From JAJTFA01 sp051715425 (GTDB taxonomy: Bacteria; Bacteroidota; Bacteroidia; UKL13-3): a stretch of 64,000 bases of DNA. The notes beneath the pieces are model-generated. The model worked only from the letters and a program-made list of their open reading frames with translations. It had not been told where the DNA came from and searched no databases. The translations under genes were made by a program, and so were the position numbers. Below, one piece after another: positions 1 to 10,058 of this stretch (its first letter is position 1; every line of letters starts with the position of its first letter). The stretch spans positions 77,130 through 141,129 of the forward strand of contig JBPXJS010000052.1 of the NCBI GenBank assembly GCA_051715425.1, given 5' to 3'.

Positions 1-840
1 TTCCGTAAAACAGAGGTAAAATTTAATGCCGAAGATTTTGAAACCAAACAGGTGTTTTATACTTCAAAAGATGGTACCAAAGTACCCATGTTTATTATGC
101 ACAAAAAAGGATTAAAACCAGATGGCAATAATCCCACCCTGTTGTATGGTTATGGTGGATTTAATATCAGCATCACTCCTTCTTTCAGTGTTTCACGCAT
201 CATGTTCCTCGAGAATGGTGGTATCTATGCCATTGCAAGCTTACGCGGTGGGGGCGAGTACGGAGAAGACTGGCATAAGGCAGGAATGCTGGAGAAAAAA
301 CAAAATGTATTTGATGATTTTATTGCCGCTGCAGAATACCTGGTAAAAGAAAAATACACTTCACCATCTAAACTGGCCATAAACGGAGGCAGTAATGGCG
401 GCCTTCTGGTAGGTGCCTGCATGACCCAAAGACCTGACCTGTTTAAAGTAGCTATTCCGGCAGTAGGCGTACTTGATATGTTGCGTTACCACAAGTTTAC
501 CATCGGATGGGGCTGGGCTGTTGAATATGGAAGCAGTGATAAAAAAGAGCAGTTTGATTATCTGATTAAATACTCGCCCCTGCACAATGTGAAAGAAGGC
601 ACAAATTATCCCGCAACTATGATTATGACAGCAGATCACGATGACAGGGTGGTACCTGCACACTCATTTAAATTTGCTGCCGAATTACAAAGCAAACAGC
701 AAAAAGATGGCAATCCGGTATTGATCAGGATAGATACCAAGGCCGGACATGGTGCAGGAAAACCCACAGCCAAACTAATAGAAGACGCGGCCGATATGTG
801 GAGTTTTGTGTTATGGAATTTAGGAGCTGATATAAAATAA
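1..840 (+). CDS. Prolyl oligopeptidase (S9A), 3' part, cut by window edge
   Basis: Serine peptidase that cleaves after proline in short peptides. The reading frame is open from base 1, so the gene starts outside the window and the GTG at 52 is internal. The visible 280 residues are the alpha/beta-hydrolase catalytic domain. The nucleophile serine lies in GGSNGG (bases about 385-402), the acid aspartate in ADHDDRVVP, and the histidine in KAGHGAGKP near the end. This is the complete S9A triad in the right order; the beta-propeller half is missing. gluQ starts 3 bases after the stop, so the two genes are probably cotranscribed. A predicted signal peptide cannot be judged because the N-terminus is absent. 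Confidence 0.93.
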   Translation, partial: FRKTEVKFNAEDFETKQVFYTSKDGTKVPMFIMHKKGLKPDGNNPTLLYGYGGFNISITPSFSVSRIMFLENGGIYAIASLRGGGEYGEDWHKAGMLEKKQNVFDDFIAAAEYLVKEKYTSPSKLAINGGSNGGLLVGACMTQRPDLFKVAIPAVGVLDMLRYHKFTIGWGWAVEYGSSDKKEQFDYLIKYSPLHNVKEGTNYPATMIMTADHDDRVVPAHSFKFAAELQSKQQKDGNPVLIRIDTKAGHGAGKPTAKLIEDAADMWSFVLWNLGADIK

Positions 841-843
841 AAT

Positions 844-1719
844 TTGGCTCCAGTTAGCCGGATAGCACCTACACCAAGTGGTTACCTGCACACAGGTAAT
901 ATCTTTAATTTTATTTATACGTGGCTATTGGTAAAAAGCCAAAACGGGCTGCTGCACCTCCGGATTGACGACCTTGACAATCTGCGGGCTGACCAAAAAT
1001 TTATTTCGGATATTTTTGATACCCTGTTTTGGCTTGGTTTAACTTGCGATAAAGGACCAATAAATATAGAAGAACAAAACACCCTGTATTCTCAACAGTT
1101 CAGAAAAAACTCATACGATACTCTTTTAAACAAACTTGCAGAAAAGGAACTGATATATGCCTGCACCTGCTCCAGAAAAGAAATAGAAGTTTCCGGAGCA
1201 GATATATATCCCGGAACATGCAGAAATAAACATATTCCATTGGACACACCGGATGTGGCTTGGCGTGTTAAAACAAATCCTCATGAATTGGTTTCCTTTA
1301 CAGATCAGTTAAAAGGCCCTATTTCATTTAACCTGTATGAGCAAATGGGTGATTTTGTGGTGAGAAGAAAAGATGGTATAACCTCATACCAGATAGCTTC
1401 GCTGGCAGATGATATCACCTTTGGAATAAACCTTATAGTAAGAGGCGAGGACCTTATTCCAAGTACAGCCGCACAAATCTGGCTGGCTTCCCAGCTTGAG
1501 CTTGCGGCTTTCAAAGCATGTTCTTTTTATCACCACGGGTTGCTTACCGGCTCCAGCGGAAATAAATTATCCAAATCAGCCGGAAGCGATGCCGTGAGCC
1601 GGCTAAGGCTTTCGGGCTTATCTGTATCTGATCTGATTGCTTTGTTTTGTAAATGGAGAAAATTAGAAACAACGGCTTCCTCCTTAAACGAACTACTTAC
1701 AGGTTATAGAACCCACTGA
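844..1719 (+). CDS. gluQ: Glutamyl-Q tRNA(Asp) synthetase (GluQ-RS)
   Basis: A paralogue of the GluRS catalytic core that attaches glutamate to the queuosine base of tRNA(Asp). The 291-residue protein has the class I signature SGYLHTGN at residues 12-19 (HIGH-like), a zinc-binding CxC and YxxxC arrangement (CTCSRKE, then YPGTC), and a KMSKS-like NKLSKSAG near residue 240. It lacks the anticodon-binding domain of full GluRS, which matches GluQ-RS length. The start is TTG at 844, directly after the peptidase stop. No in-frame ATG is available before the essential HIGH motif, so an unusual start with translational coupling is most likely. Confidence 0.9.
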   Translation: MAPVSRIAPTPSGYLHTGNIFNFIYTWLLVKSQNGLLHLRIDDLDNLRADQKFISDIFDTLFWLGLTCDKGPINIEEQNTLYSQQFRKNSYDTLLNKLAEKELIYACTCSRKEIEVSGADIYPGTCRNKHIPLDTPDVAWRVKTNPHELVSFTDQLKGPISFNLYEQMGDFVVRRKDGITSYQIASLADDITFGINLIVRGEDLIPSTAAQIWLASQLELAAFKACSFYHHGLLTGSSGNKLSKSAGSDAVSRLRLSGLSVSDLIALFCKWRKLETTASSLNELLTGYRTH

Positions 1720-1728
1720 AATGGGAAA

Positions 1729-1752
1729 GCCCACCTGAAACTTCGGGCGGGC
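1729..1752. terminator. Possible bidirectional hairpin between convergent genes
   Basis: Stem GCCCACCTGAA paired with TTCGGGCGGGC (one mismatch, one G-U pair) lies between the gluQ stop and the stop of the minus-strand adhesin gene. There is no clear U-tract on either side, so a role as an intrinsic terminator is uncertain. Confidence 0.4.
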
Positions 1753-1784
1753 CTATCCAAGCCAACGAAAACAACTGTTTACGT

Positions 1785-4700
1785 TTATTCTTTTATTATT
1801 TTAATCACCTTGGTCGTTTCGCTTGTAGTAACACTCATCAGGTAAGGTCCGCTTTTCAGCATCTCTATATGCTCCAGAGAAATAAAACTATTTCCTGCCT
1901 TAGCTAAAAAACGATTGCTCCATACTATTTTACCGGTCATATCTGTAATAGAAAACTGCACCAAACCATCAGCCGGAATAGAAAGAGCAACTGTAAGCTG
2001 CTGATTAAACGGATTGGGTTTTACAGATATTGCTGTGTTCAATAAATTATTTAACATTACTTTTATTACGGGAGAGTAAGTGAATGCTCCATCAGCATCC
2101 AACTGCTTTAACCGGTAATACAAGGTGCGGCTTTGTTTAAACGCATCCTTATCTGTGAACAGGTAATTCTCTCTGTTGTTTGAATTTCCATTTCCCTCCA
2201 CAAAAGCAATCTTTTCGAAACGGATTCCATCAGCCGACCTTTCTATTACAAAGCCGGCATTATTTGTTTCCGATGCGGTTGACCAGTTTAACAACACATC
2301 TCCGTTAAACTCGCTGGCATGGAAATACATCAGGCGAACAGGAGTAGTGGTGGCGGTGCCTGTTGCTCCGGGGATAATATATTTTACGTGCATCAACTCT
2401 CCATTCATCTCATACACATCAAAAGCATAACTCACTCCAACAGATAATCCGGAAATTTTTACCTGATTGCCATTGCCCTTGTATACAACAAAATTGCCCC
2501 CCGACATGGTGGTATCCCCTGAAGCAAAAGAGGAGGCCGCTGTATACATTTTCCAATTGGAAGGTGCTGAAGATACGGTAGAAGAAGTACGTGCCACAAC
2601 CAATCTGGAGGAACCATTTCCACTGGTCCAGTTCAGGGTAAGGGTATCGTTTCCGATATTTGATGTAAAGATTCCGGAGGCCTGAATGGTTGGTGTGCTT
2701 ACCGTAAATACTTCAATATTATCAAATATCCAGCCCTCATTGCTTCCTGATGCATCAGAACCAAACCTGAATCTGATACGCACATTGGCCTGACCGGCAG
2801 CTCCTGTTAACCTGGTTTGTGTAGTGAGCCAGCCAGCGGAAACACTGCTATAATTATCACTGCTGTTTGAATATTTTGGCGGAAAAATTGGTCCGTTGGC
2901 CGAGTTATTATTATACCATGTATAGCTGGCAGCGGTATTAAAATTACTGCCTGTGCCTGTGCTGGCATCCAATTTTGCCCAGGCTCCACCATTTATGGAT
3001 ATCTCCACTGATCCTGCATCCCAGTTATTTTCAGTAAGGAATTTATGCCTGAAGCGCAATATAGGATCATCGGTAAGAGCACTAAAGTTAAATCGGGGAG
3101 AAATAACGCCACCATCATGTAAATCATCGTAGTTGCCTGAGAGTTTGGTAACCCAAGCTTTGGTTCCACTGTATGCTGAATTAAAATGAACTTTGGCTGG
3201 GGTTCCAACCACCCAACCGTTTACTCCGCCTGTTGAGGCACTTTTCCAGCCGGTATTGGTATTCACATCAAACGTTTGAACATAAGGAAATACGGAAACA
3301 ATAGGATCGGTAATAAAACTATCCTGTGAACTGTATCCTGTACCTGCCGCGTTGGTAGCATACGAACGTAAATAATAAGTGGTGCCTGATGAAAGTCCTT
3401 TTAAATTAAAACCGAAAGCTCCGGAAAGTACAAGCGGAGTGGTGGTTGAATCTACTGCTCCAACACCCAAGGCAGGATTAGGATTGATACCATAAACAAT
3501 TCCGCTTGCAGTAATGGTGCCTCCTCCGTTTGATATGATACTTCCCGATACAGTTGCAGATGAATCAGTAATGTGATTTACATCAACTGCCGAAATACCA
3601 AGCGTTGGAACTACCGCAAAAACATTGGTAGTAAAAGAACTGTCGGGACCATAGCTTGTGCCCACAGCATTAACCGCATATGCCCTGATATAATAAGTTG
3701 TTGCTCCGGTAAGGCCGCCTATATTCAACTGAAATGTTCCGGAACTTATAACAGGGTTGTTTGAAGAATCCATTAAAGCTGTACCTCTGGTGGCTGCTGG
3801 AGTGGTTGAAACAATTATTCCGCTGGCTGTAATGGCGGCACCACCATTGGAGCTTATTGAACCGGAAACCGTTACGGTGTTTATGGCTATATTGGTAACA
3901 GAACCTGTTTGTACAAAAGGAGCAGTTACCTGTATCACTTCAATATCATCAATCATCCAGCCTTCATCTGCACCTGAGGCATCAGATCCAAAACGAAACC
4001 TGAAACGGATATTGGATTGTCCGGCTGCGCCAGTTAGTACCGTCTGACTTAACAGCCAACCCGAAGTTTGCGAACTGTATGTATTGCTGTTACCGGAGAA
4101 TTTTGGTGCGCCAATAGGTCCGCTGCCTACGGTATTGTTATACCATGCGGTGCTTGTGGTGGTATTAAAATTTGACCCGGTACCCACTACCCCATCCAGT
4201 TTGGTCCAGGCTCCGCCACCAATGGATATTTCCACAATGCCTGCATCCCAACCAGCCTCTGTAATAAATTTATGCCTGAACCGAACAACCGGATCAACAG
4301 AAATACCGGTCATATCAAATTGAGGAGACACCAGCGCAGCATGATGCGCATGATCATAGGTTCCTGATAATTTTGTTACCCAGGCATATGGCGCACTGTA
4401 AGCTGCATTAAAGGCGGCTTTAACAGGTGTACCGCGTACCCAGTTATTGGCTCCTCCGTTAATGGCAGCAGCACTCCATCCGGATGCTGCACTGCTGTCA
4501 AAGTTTTGGAAATAAGGCAAAGCACTCACAATAATATCTGTTGTAAAACTATCCTGTGCACTGTAGGCAATACCCACTAAATTTATTGCGTATGCCCTGT
4601 AATAATATGTGGTGCCTTGGGAAAGACCTGCGGCCTGAATACTGAAACTACCAGATGTAACAAGCGGATTGGTGGTGGAATCAATTACCCCCGGAGCACC

Positions 4701-7406
4701 CAAAACAGGAAAAGGACTCTGGCTGTATACAACCCCGCTTGTAATAACCGGAGATCCTCCGTTGCCGGTAATAGTGCCTCCCATAACAACAGAAGAAGCG
4801 GTAATGCTGCTTGCAGATGTCACAGTCACATTTGGAATTGAAGCCACTGCAGCTGTGGTAAATGAACTGTCAGCACCGTATCCTGTTCCCGTTGCATTGG
4901 TAGCGTAAGACCTCACATAATAAGTGGTAGCAGCCGTAAGCCCTGCAATATTTTTGGTAAAAGAACCGGCTGTAACAACCGGATTTGTGGCCGAATCAAT
5001 GAGTGCGGAACCTAATACAGGTGATGGTGATGTTCCGATTACGATACCACTTGCGGTGATGGCCGACCCTCCGTTATAACCAATATTTCCGCCTGTGGTG
5101 GCTGTTATGGTGGTTATATTACTTACAGAAGCGGTAGTTAATACCGGTACAGAAATTTGGTAAATCTGCACATCATCAAATATCCAGCCTTCATCCGTGC
5201 CTGAACCATCGGAACCAAAACGAAAGCGAATCCGTACATCAGACCTGCCGGCTGCACCTGTAATAATGGTTTGACTCTGGATCCAGCCGGAAGATTGCGT
5301 GGAGTAAGCTGTACTGTTATTGGAAAATTTTGGTGGTGTAACAGGTCCGTTGGTTGATGTATTGTTGTACCATGACAGACTTGTTGTGGTATTAAAATTA
5401 GCACCACTACCTGAAACCGCATCTATTTTAGTCCATGTGCCACCACTTACAGATACTTCCACAACAGCGGCATCCCAATTGTTTTCTGTAATAAATTTAT
5501 GCCTGAAAAGTAAAACAGGATCAGTTGTTAAAGAGGTAAAATCAAATGGCGGGGAATAAACGGCAGCAAGATGTCCGTTGTCATAGTTGCCTGTTAGTTT
5601 GGTTACCCAGGCTTTGGTTCCACTATATGCTGCATTAAAGTTAGTTTTGGCAGGCGTACCCCTTTCCCAATTGTTTCCTCCTCCTGTGGCGGCAGCCAAC
5701 CAGCCATTGGCAGAAACGGCATCAAAGTTTTCTGTATACGGAAATGCGCTTACGGGAATGAGAGTGGTAAATGAATCAAGTGCACTGTAGGCAGTTCCCG
5801 CCTGATTGATAGCATAAGCACGGTAATAATATTTGGTATTTGCTGCCAGCCCTCCAATTAATTTTGTATACACTCCGCTCGATATTAATGGATTGTTTGC
5901 AGAATCAACAACACCAGGACCACCAATTGCCGGATTGGTATTTATTCCATATACCACACCACTTGCTGAAATGGTTCCGTTTCCATTGCTTGTAATATTT
6001 CCGGAAAGAGAAGCGAAATAGGCAGAAGGAACCACTGCGACTGATAAACTCACAGATGGTATATTGAGTGGCAGCGTGGTAAAACTATCATTGGTACTGT
6101 AAGCTGTTCCTGCCATATTGGAGGCATAAGCCCGAAAATAGTACCTGGTATTTGGGGTAAGGGATGCGATGTTTACATAATACGATCCTGACGTAACAAG
6201 GGGATTGGTAGCGGAATCAATTACACCCGGATCCCCTCTTGCCGGATTTGGAGTAGTGCCCAAAACCACTCCACTATTGGTAACCGGGGAACCTCCGTTT
6301 AAGGTAATATTACCTCCAACAGTGGCAGAGTTTATCCCGATACCTGAAGCGGAAGCTCCGGAAACTGTTGGTGGATTTATGGTAGCAGCAGTGGTAAATA
6401 AACTGTCGCCACCAAATCCTGTTCCTGCTACCCCGGTTGCGTAAGCCCTCACATAATAGGTAGTTGCTGGCGCCAAACCCGAAAGGTTAAAAGAATAACT
6501 TCCCAATGATTTGAGAGGAACGGTGGGCGAATCGATTACACCGGGGGTGGCGTGGGTTGGCATTGGGCTGGTGCTTATTAAAATACCACTTGAGAGAATA
6601 ACCTGATGCCCGGTAGAAAGAATGCCACCACCTGCAATGGCTGAACTATTGGTTACCCCGGAAACAGTGCCGGTAACCACATGAGGGTTAAGCGGAGGTG
6701 GAGGTATAAAAGTATAACGTTGATTTGTTGCAGGTCTGGTGCCTATATTATTTGTTGGAGTGGTTGTTGAAATACCCGGAGACACCCCAGCGTTTAGAAG
6801 GGAAACAAAGTTTGTAGGCGTGCCTCCCATTATTCCTATGGAAGCTCCACCGGTAGAACCTGGATTATAAGCAGCAGATTCCTGCCTGTAATTCAGTTCA
6901 ATCACATTGGAGCCTTCGTGAAGTTTTATTTGAAAAGAAATAACCGGCCCGGGAGCCTGATAATTCCATTCCATATTTGCCCACTCAACTGTAAGTATTC
7001 TGTTGGGTGCAATACCTGATAAAATATATTTAACTCCGTTCCTGCACTGCAGATCGTCCCACAGGGCTGCAATTCCGGGGCGCTGGGTTGATGTTGCTGT
7101 AGCCAGGTTGTTGGTAGCCGACCCGGTGCGACCCGTTCCAAACAGCAATACTCCGTTTGAAGTTGCCATTACCTGCGTATAGTTAATACCTCCAAAATCA
7201 AAAGTAAATCCGATATTAAAAACTGCGGATATTTCATCATCAGCACTGTTGGTAAGAGAGGTGGAAGTGGCACCTGTAAGTGGTGTATAAACCGCTGTGC
7301 CTGCATTAAAAGCATATCCCGACACATTTTGTGCCCCGGCATTTAGCATAAACAAGCCCGCAAACAAAAGGATAAACAACCTTAAGTTTGGCTTTGGGTA
7401 ATTCAT
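1785..7406 (-). CDS. Large secreted multidomain adhesin with T9SS sorting domain
   Basis: Predicted surface protein exported by Sec and the type IX secretion system. I place the start at 7406, which gives 1,873 residues with a clear signal peptide (NLRLFILLFAGLFMLNAGAQ). A longer frame to 7508 would bury that signal. Order: an N-terminal nidogen/GEVED-like beta domain (about 200 residues), then seven FN3-like repeats ending YYxRAYAxNxxGTxY...FTT. Among these lie three near-identical domains of the choice-of-anchor-J/MAM-like type (start FPYxxxFD, end DEGWxxDDxxV). A final FN3-like domain follows, then the type A sorting domain (KPNPFN..., ending VIKIIKE). No catalytic motif was seen. Adhesion or a structural role is inferred from architecture only. 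Confidence 0.88.
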   Translation of the reverse strand: MNYPKPNLRLFILLFAGLFMLNAGAQNVSGYAFNAGTAVYTPLTGATSTSLTNSADDEISAVFNIGFTFDFGGINYTQVMATSNGVLLFGTGRTGSATNNLATATSTQRPGIAALWDDLQCRNGVKYILSGIAPNRILTVEWANMEWNYQAPGPVISFQIKLHEGSNVIELNYRQESAAYNPGSTGGASIGIMGGTPTNFVSLLNAGVSPGISTTTPTNNIGTRPATNQRYTFIPPPPLNPHVVTGTVSGVTNSSAIAGGGILSTGHQVILSSGILISTSPMPTHATPGVIDSPTVPLKSLGSYSFNLSGLAPATTYYVRAYATGVAGTGFGGDSLFTTAATINPPTVSGASASGIGINSATVGGNITLNGGSPVTNSGVVLGTTPNPARGDPGVIDSATNPLVTSGSYYVNIASLTPNTRYYFRAYASNMAGTAYSTNDSFTTLPLNIPSVSLSVAVVPSAYFASLSGNITSNGNGTISASGVVYGINTNPAIGGPGVVDSANNPLISSGVYTKLIGGLAANTKYYYRAYAINQAGTAYSALDSFTTLIPVSAFPYTENFDAVSANGWLAAATGGGNNWERGTPAKTNFNAAYSGTKAWVTKLTGNYDNGHLAAVYSPPFDFTSLTTDPVLLFRHKFITENNWDAAVVEVSVSGGTWTKIDAVSGSGANFNTTTSLSWYNNTSTNGPVTPPKFSNNSTAYSTQSSGWIQSQTIITGAAGRSDVRIRFRFGSDGSGTDEGWIFDDVQIYQISVPVLTTASVSNITTITATTGGNIGYNGGSAITASGIVIGTSPSPVLGSALIDSATNPVVTAGSFTKNIAGLTAATTYYVRSYATNATGTGYGADSSFTTAAVASIPNVTVTSASSITASSVVMGGTITGNGGSPVITSGVVYSQSPFPVLGAPGVIDSTTNPLVTSGSFSIQAAGLSQGTTYYYRAYAINLVGIAYSAQDSFTTDIIVSALPYFQNFDSSAASGWSAAAINGGANNWVRGTPVKAAFNAAYSAPYAWVTKLSGTYDHAHHAALVSPQFDMTGISVDPVVRFRHKFITEAGWDAGIVEISIGGGAWTKLDGVVGTGSNFNTTTSTAWYNNTVGSGPIGAPKFSGNSNTYSSQTSGWLLSQTVLTGAAGQSNIRFRFRFGSDASGADEGWMIDDIEVIQVTAPFVQTGSVTNIAINTVTVSGSISSNGGAAITASGIIVSTTPAATRGTALMDSSNNPVISSGTFQLNIGGLTGATTYYIRAYAVNAVGTSYGPDSSFTTNVFAVVPTLGISAVDVNHITDSSATVSGSIISNGGGTITASGIVYGINPNPALGVGAVDSTTTPLVLSGAFGFNLKGLSSGTTYYLRSYATNAAGTGYSSQDSFITDPIVSVFPYVQTFDVNTNTGWKSASTGGVNGWVVGTPAKVHFNSAYSGTKAWVTKLSGNYDDLHDGGVISPRFNFSALTDDPILRFRHKFLTENNWDAGSVEISINGGAWAKLDASTGTGSNFNTAASYTWYNNNSANGPIFPPKYSNSSDNYSSVSAGWLTTQTRLTGAAGQANVRIRFRFGSDASGSNEGWIFDNIEVFTVSTPTIQASGIFTSNIGNDTLTLNWTSGNGSSRLVVARTSSTVSSAPSNWKMYTAASSFASGDTTMSGGNFVVYKGNGNQVKISGLSVGVSYAFDVYEMNGELMHVKYIIPGATGTATTTPVRLMYFHASEFNGDVLLNWSTASETNNAGFVIERSADGIRFEKIAFVEGNGNSNNRENYLFTDKDAFKQSRTLYYRLKQLDADGAFTYSPVIKVMLNNLLNTAISVKPNPFNQQLTVALSIPADGLVQFSITDMTGKIVWSNRFLAKAGNSFISLEHIEMLKSGPYLMSVTTSETTKVIKIIKE
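2705..5750 (-). repeat. Three ~1.23-kb supramodules (anchor-J domain plus two FN3-like repeats)
   Basis: The anchor-J-like domains lie at about 5165-5750, 3935-4520 and 2705-3290, a regular spacing near 1,230 bp. The first two are each followed by two FN3-like repeats. DNA identity is visibly high at the domain edges, for example in the GTTACCCAGGC and TTTATGCCTGAA segments. This indicates internal tandem duplication and a site prone to recombination or assembly collapse. Confidence 0.75.
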
Positions 7407-7739
7407 TACTGTATTCAGCCGTTTTAGCATTTGTCTGTTCATGGCGCCAAAGCGCGTAGGGTGCTGTTTCAGGAATATATGAGGCTGACCTCTGCTAAAC
7501 ATTACCAATTGTTGAATTCCATGGATACCATTTCCATAAAAAAAAATTCTCTTTTAGTAACTGGTTTATATGAATATGAATGATTCATAAATTACCTGCA
7601 AGATCACAGAAAAGCGCGTCAAATACAAGTTTTAAGCATTATTTAATTGTTAGAAAATGGGTATTAGCATCACTTCCATCCTCCATAGAATTACGCGGTA
7701 TTATTTTATATCTTACACATCAACATATTTACTTTTTGC

Positions 7740-7747
7740 TACTTTTG
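7740..7747 (+). promoter_or_regulatory. -7 promoter box of tatC (TACTTTTG)
   Basis: Exact match to the Bacteroidota -7 consensus TAnnTTTG, ending 8 bases before the proposed tatC ATG at 7756. This implies a very short leader and supports that ATG over the in-frame ATG at 7657, which lies upstream of the box. No convincing TTG was found 21 nt upstream. Confidence 0.6.
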
Positions 7748-7755
7748 CCACCTCA

Positions 7756-8586
7756 ATGGCCTTAGACCAGTTTCCTGAAGATTACGACAACCCAAAAGAA
7801 ATGAGCTTTTTCGATCATATCGATGAGTTCAGAAGTCATATTGTGCGCTCGGTAATTGCCGTGCTTGTATTAAGCATATTGGCGTTTTTTAATAAGTACC
7901 TGCTTTTTGATGTGATTATATTTGGGCCCATTCACCTTGATTTCTGGACTTACCGTGTACTGTGCGATCTCTCTCATTATTTTACCGGAACTGATCAGTA
8001 TTGTATTAAGGAAATGGGCTTCGAGCTTTCCAATATTACCATGTCGGGGCAGTTTACGGAGCACCTGTTTGTTTCTTTTGTAAGTGGTTTAATTCTGGCT
8101 TTCCCTTTTATTCTGTGGGAACTGTGGCGTTTTATTAAACCGGCACTCAGTTCAAAAGAAGTCGGGTATGCAAGAGGGTTGGTTTTTTTCAGTTCTGCTT
8201 TGTTTTTTATTGGTATTCTGTTTGGCTATTTTTTCCTTTCCCCATTATCCATCAACTTTTTAGGATCATACAAGGTAAGCGAACTGGTAAGCAATGAGAT
8301 TAACCTCGATTCTTATGTGTCGTTTATAGCTACCCTTACATTTGCCACCGGGCTCATTTTTGAAATGCCCATTCTGGTTTATTTCCTGTCAAAAATAGGT
8401 ATACTGAGCAGTGCATGGATGGGTAAAAACAGGAGATATGCCATAGTTATTATCCTTGTGTTGGCCGGTTTGCTTACCCCATCACCAGATATTGCCAGTA
8501 TGATTTTAATGTTTATACCGCTGTATGGCTTGTATGAATTAAGTATTCTTGTGGCAAAAGGAGTGGAAAGAAACAGGATTAAATAG
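7756..8586 (+). CDS. tatC: Sec-independent (twin-arginine) translocase subunit TatC
   Basis: Integral membrane receptor of the Tat pathway, which exports folded proteins. The 276-residue protein begins MALDQFPEDY and carries the family signature FDHIDEFRSHI at its N-terminus (equivalent to HLxELRxR). About six hydrophobic segments follow, with the conserved FxxGxxFxYF and LTPSPD...P regions. The start at 7756 is chosen because the -7 box at 7740-7747 lies between it and the upstream in-frame ATG at 7657. It is followed by rpiB and meaB in the same direction. No tatA/B gene is visible here. Confidence 0.93.
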   Translation: MALDQFPEDYDNPKEMSFFDHIDEFRSHIVRSVIAVLVLSILAFFNKYLLFDVIIFGPIHLDFWTYRVLCDLSHYFTGTDQYCIKEMGFELSNITMSGQFTEHLFVSFVSGLILAFPFILWELWRFIKPALSSKEVGYARGLVFFSSALFFIGILFGYFFLSPLSINFLGSYKVSELVSNEINLDSYVSFIATLTFATGLIFEMPILVYFLSKIGILSSAWMGKNRRYAIVIILVLAGLLTPSPDIASMILMFIPLYGLYELSILVAKGVERNRIK

Positions 8587-8648
8587 TGTGGAATGAAAGT
8601 GATCAACTTTCGGTTTTTTACTGATTAATTAGCAAAAAAATTCATCTT

Positions 8649-9077
8649 ATGAAAATAGCAATCGGTGGCGATCATGCCGGATTTACCTATAAAGAAGAGA
8701 TTAAAAAAATGCTGGCTGAAAATGGCCACGAGGTAACTGATTTTGGCCCTTACAGCGAGGTATCGGTTGATTATCCTGATTTTGCCCATCCCCTGGCCAT
8801 TTCTGTTGAAAAAGGAGAAAATGAATTGGGGATATTAATTTGCGGAAGCGGAAACGGGGTAGCCATTACAGCCAATAAACATCAGGGAGTTCGGGCGGCC
8901 CTTTGCTGGCTGGATGAGCTGGGAGCACTTGCCAGGCAGCACAACAACGCCAATGTATTATGCCTTCCGGCACGTTTTATTTCTCCCGATCTGGCAAAGC
9001 AAATTACCAATACTTTTCTTTCTACTCCATTTGAAGGAGGTAGGCATGAAAACCGGGTAAATAAAATTTCATGCTAA
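8649..9077 (+). CDS. rpiB: Ribose 5-phosphate isomerase B
   Basis: Interconverts ribulose 5-phosphate and ribose 5-phosphate in the cytoplasmic pentose phosphate pathway. At 142 residues it has the usual length. It opens with the RpiB/LacA-B signature MKIAIGGDHAGF and contains the CGSGNG phosphate-binding loop, with the following residues of the active site conserved (ANKHQGVRAALC, HNNANVLCLP). It lies between tatC (62-base gap) and meaB (26-base gap). Confidence 0.95.
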   Translation: MKIAIGGDHAGFTYKEEIKKMLAENGHEVTDFGPYSEVSVDYPDFAHPLAISVEKGENELGILICGSGNGVAITANKHQGVRAALCWLDELGALARQHNNANVLCLPARFISPDLAKQITNTFLSTPFEGGRHENRVNKISC

Positions 9078-9103
9078 TTGCTCAACACTGATTCTCTTTA
9101 CTC

Positions 9104-10012
9104 ATGACATCAACAAACCCTCTGCTTCAGCAACTCAAAGATGGAAACAGGCGTGCGCTTGCGCGGGTGATTAGCATGGTTGAAAATGAGCAGGAAGGTT
9201 ATGAGCCATTTTTAGCATCATTAACTTTTTCATTACAAACCCCCATTATAGGAATAACCGGACCTCCCGGAGCAGGGAAAAGTTCTCTTATTGCCGCTCT
9301 TGCCAAAGAAATTACTTCCCGTGGTAAAAGCCTTGCCATTATTGCTGTAGATCCAAGTTCGCCTTTTAACCAGGGTGCCATTATGGGCGACAGGCTAAGG
9401 ATGAGTGAACACTTTATGCATCCCGATGTATTTATCAGGAGTATGGCTACAAGGGGAAGCCTTGGCGGGCTGGCACCCAAAATAGTTGAAGTGGCAGATG
9501 TGATGAGGGCTGCGGGTTTTGATTATATCATTATAGAAACAGTTGGTGTTGGGCAAAGTGAAGTGGAAATAGCCTCTCTGGCAGATACCACGGTGCTGGT
9601 TTTGGTTCCTGAAGCAGGTGATGAGATTCAAACCATTAAAAGCGGGGTAATGGAAATTGCAGATGTATATGTATTGAATAAAGCAGACCGCGATGGAGCC
9701 GATGTGTTTTTTAAAAATCTTTTTGTACTGGCTCATACCAATACCCGCGAAGGCTGGGAAGCTCCTGTTGTAAAGACCGTAGCCATTAAAAATGAAGGCG
9801 TGGGATTGCTGCTGGAAGCCATTGAAAAACATGGGCAACATGGTGGCAGTTTATATAAAAAAGCCCATTTGATGACCGAAAAAGCCATTGCATTAATTAA
9901 AAACAAACGTACCAGGGATATTTCCTTCACGCAAATAGAAAAAGAACTGCAACAATTAATGATTGATAAAAACTTTAACCTCTACCAATATGTTTCTAAG
10001 TTTGTTGACTAG
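9104..10012 (+). CDS. meaB: Methylmalonyl-CoA mutase-associated GTPase MeaB (ArgK)
   Basis: G3E-family P-loop GTPase that protects methylmalonyl-CoA mutase and gates loading of its B12 cofactor. The 302-residue protein shows Walker A GPPGAGKSSL near residue 50, the MeaB block DPSSPFNQGAIMGDR, the ETVGVGQSE switch region and the NKAD base-specificity motif. The mutase genes are not in the window. It probably shares a transcript with rpiB (26-base gap) and is followed 46 bases later by the FMN reductase gene. Confidence 0.94.
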   Translation: MTSTNPLLQQLKDGNRRALARVISMVENEQEGYEPFLASLTFSLQTPIIGITGPPGAGKSSLIAALAKEITSRGKSLAIIAVDPSSPFNQGAIMGDRLRMSEHFMHPDVFIRSMATRGSLGGLAPKIVEVADVMRAAGFDYIIIETVGVGQSEVEIASLADTTVLVLVPEAGDEIQTIKSGVMEIADVYVLNKADRDGADVFFKNLFVLAHTNTREGWEAPVVKTVAIKNEGVGLLLEAIEKHGQHGGSLYKKAHLMTEKAIALIKNKRTRDISFTQIEKELQQLMIDKNFNLYQYVSKFVD

Positions 10013-10058
10013 TTAAAAGCAGGGTACAACAACCCGCCTTTAAACACAAGAAGTTATC

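Noticed and set aside
52..54. GTG at 52 as start of the prolyl oligopeptidase
   Set aside because: The frame is open back to base 1 and the protein lacks its N-terminal propeller; the codon is internal.
9395..9841. Minus-strand 148-codon open frame inside meaB
   Set aside because: Antisense to conserved meaB motifs; no family resemblance.
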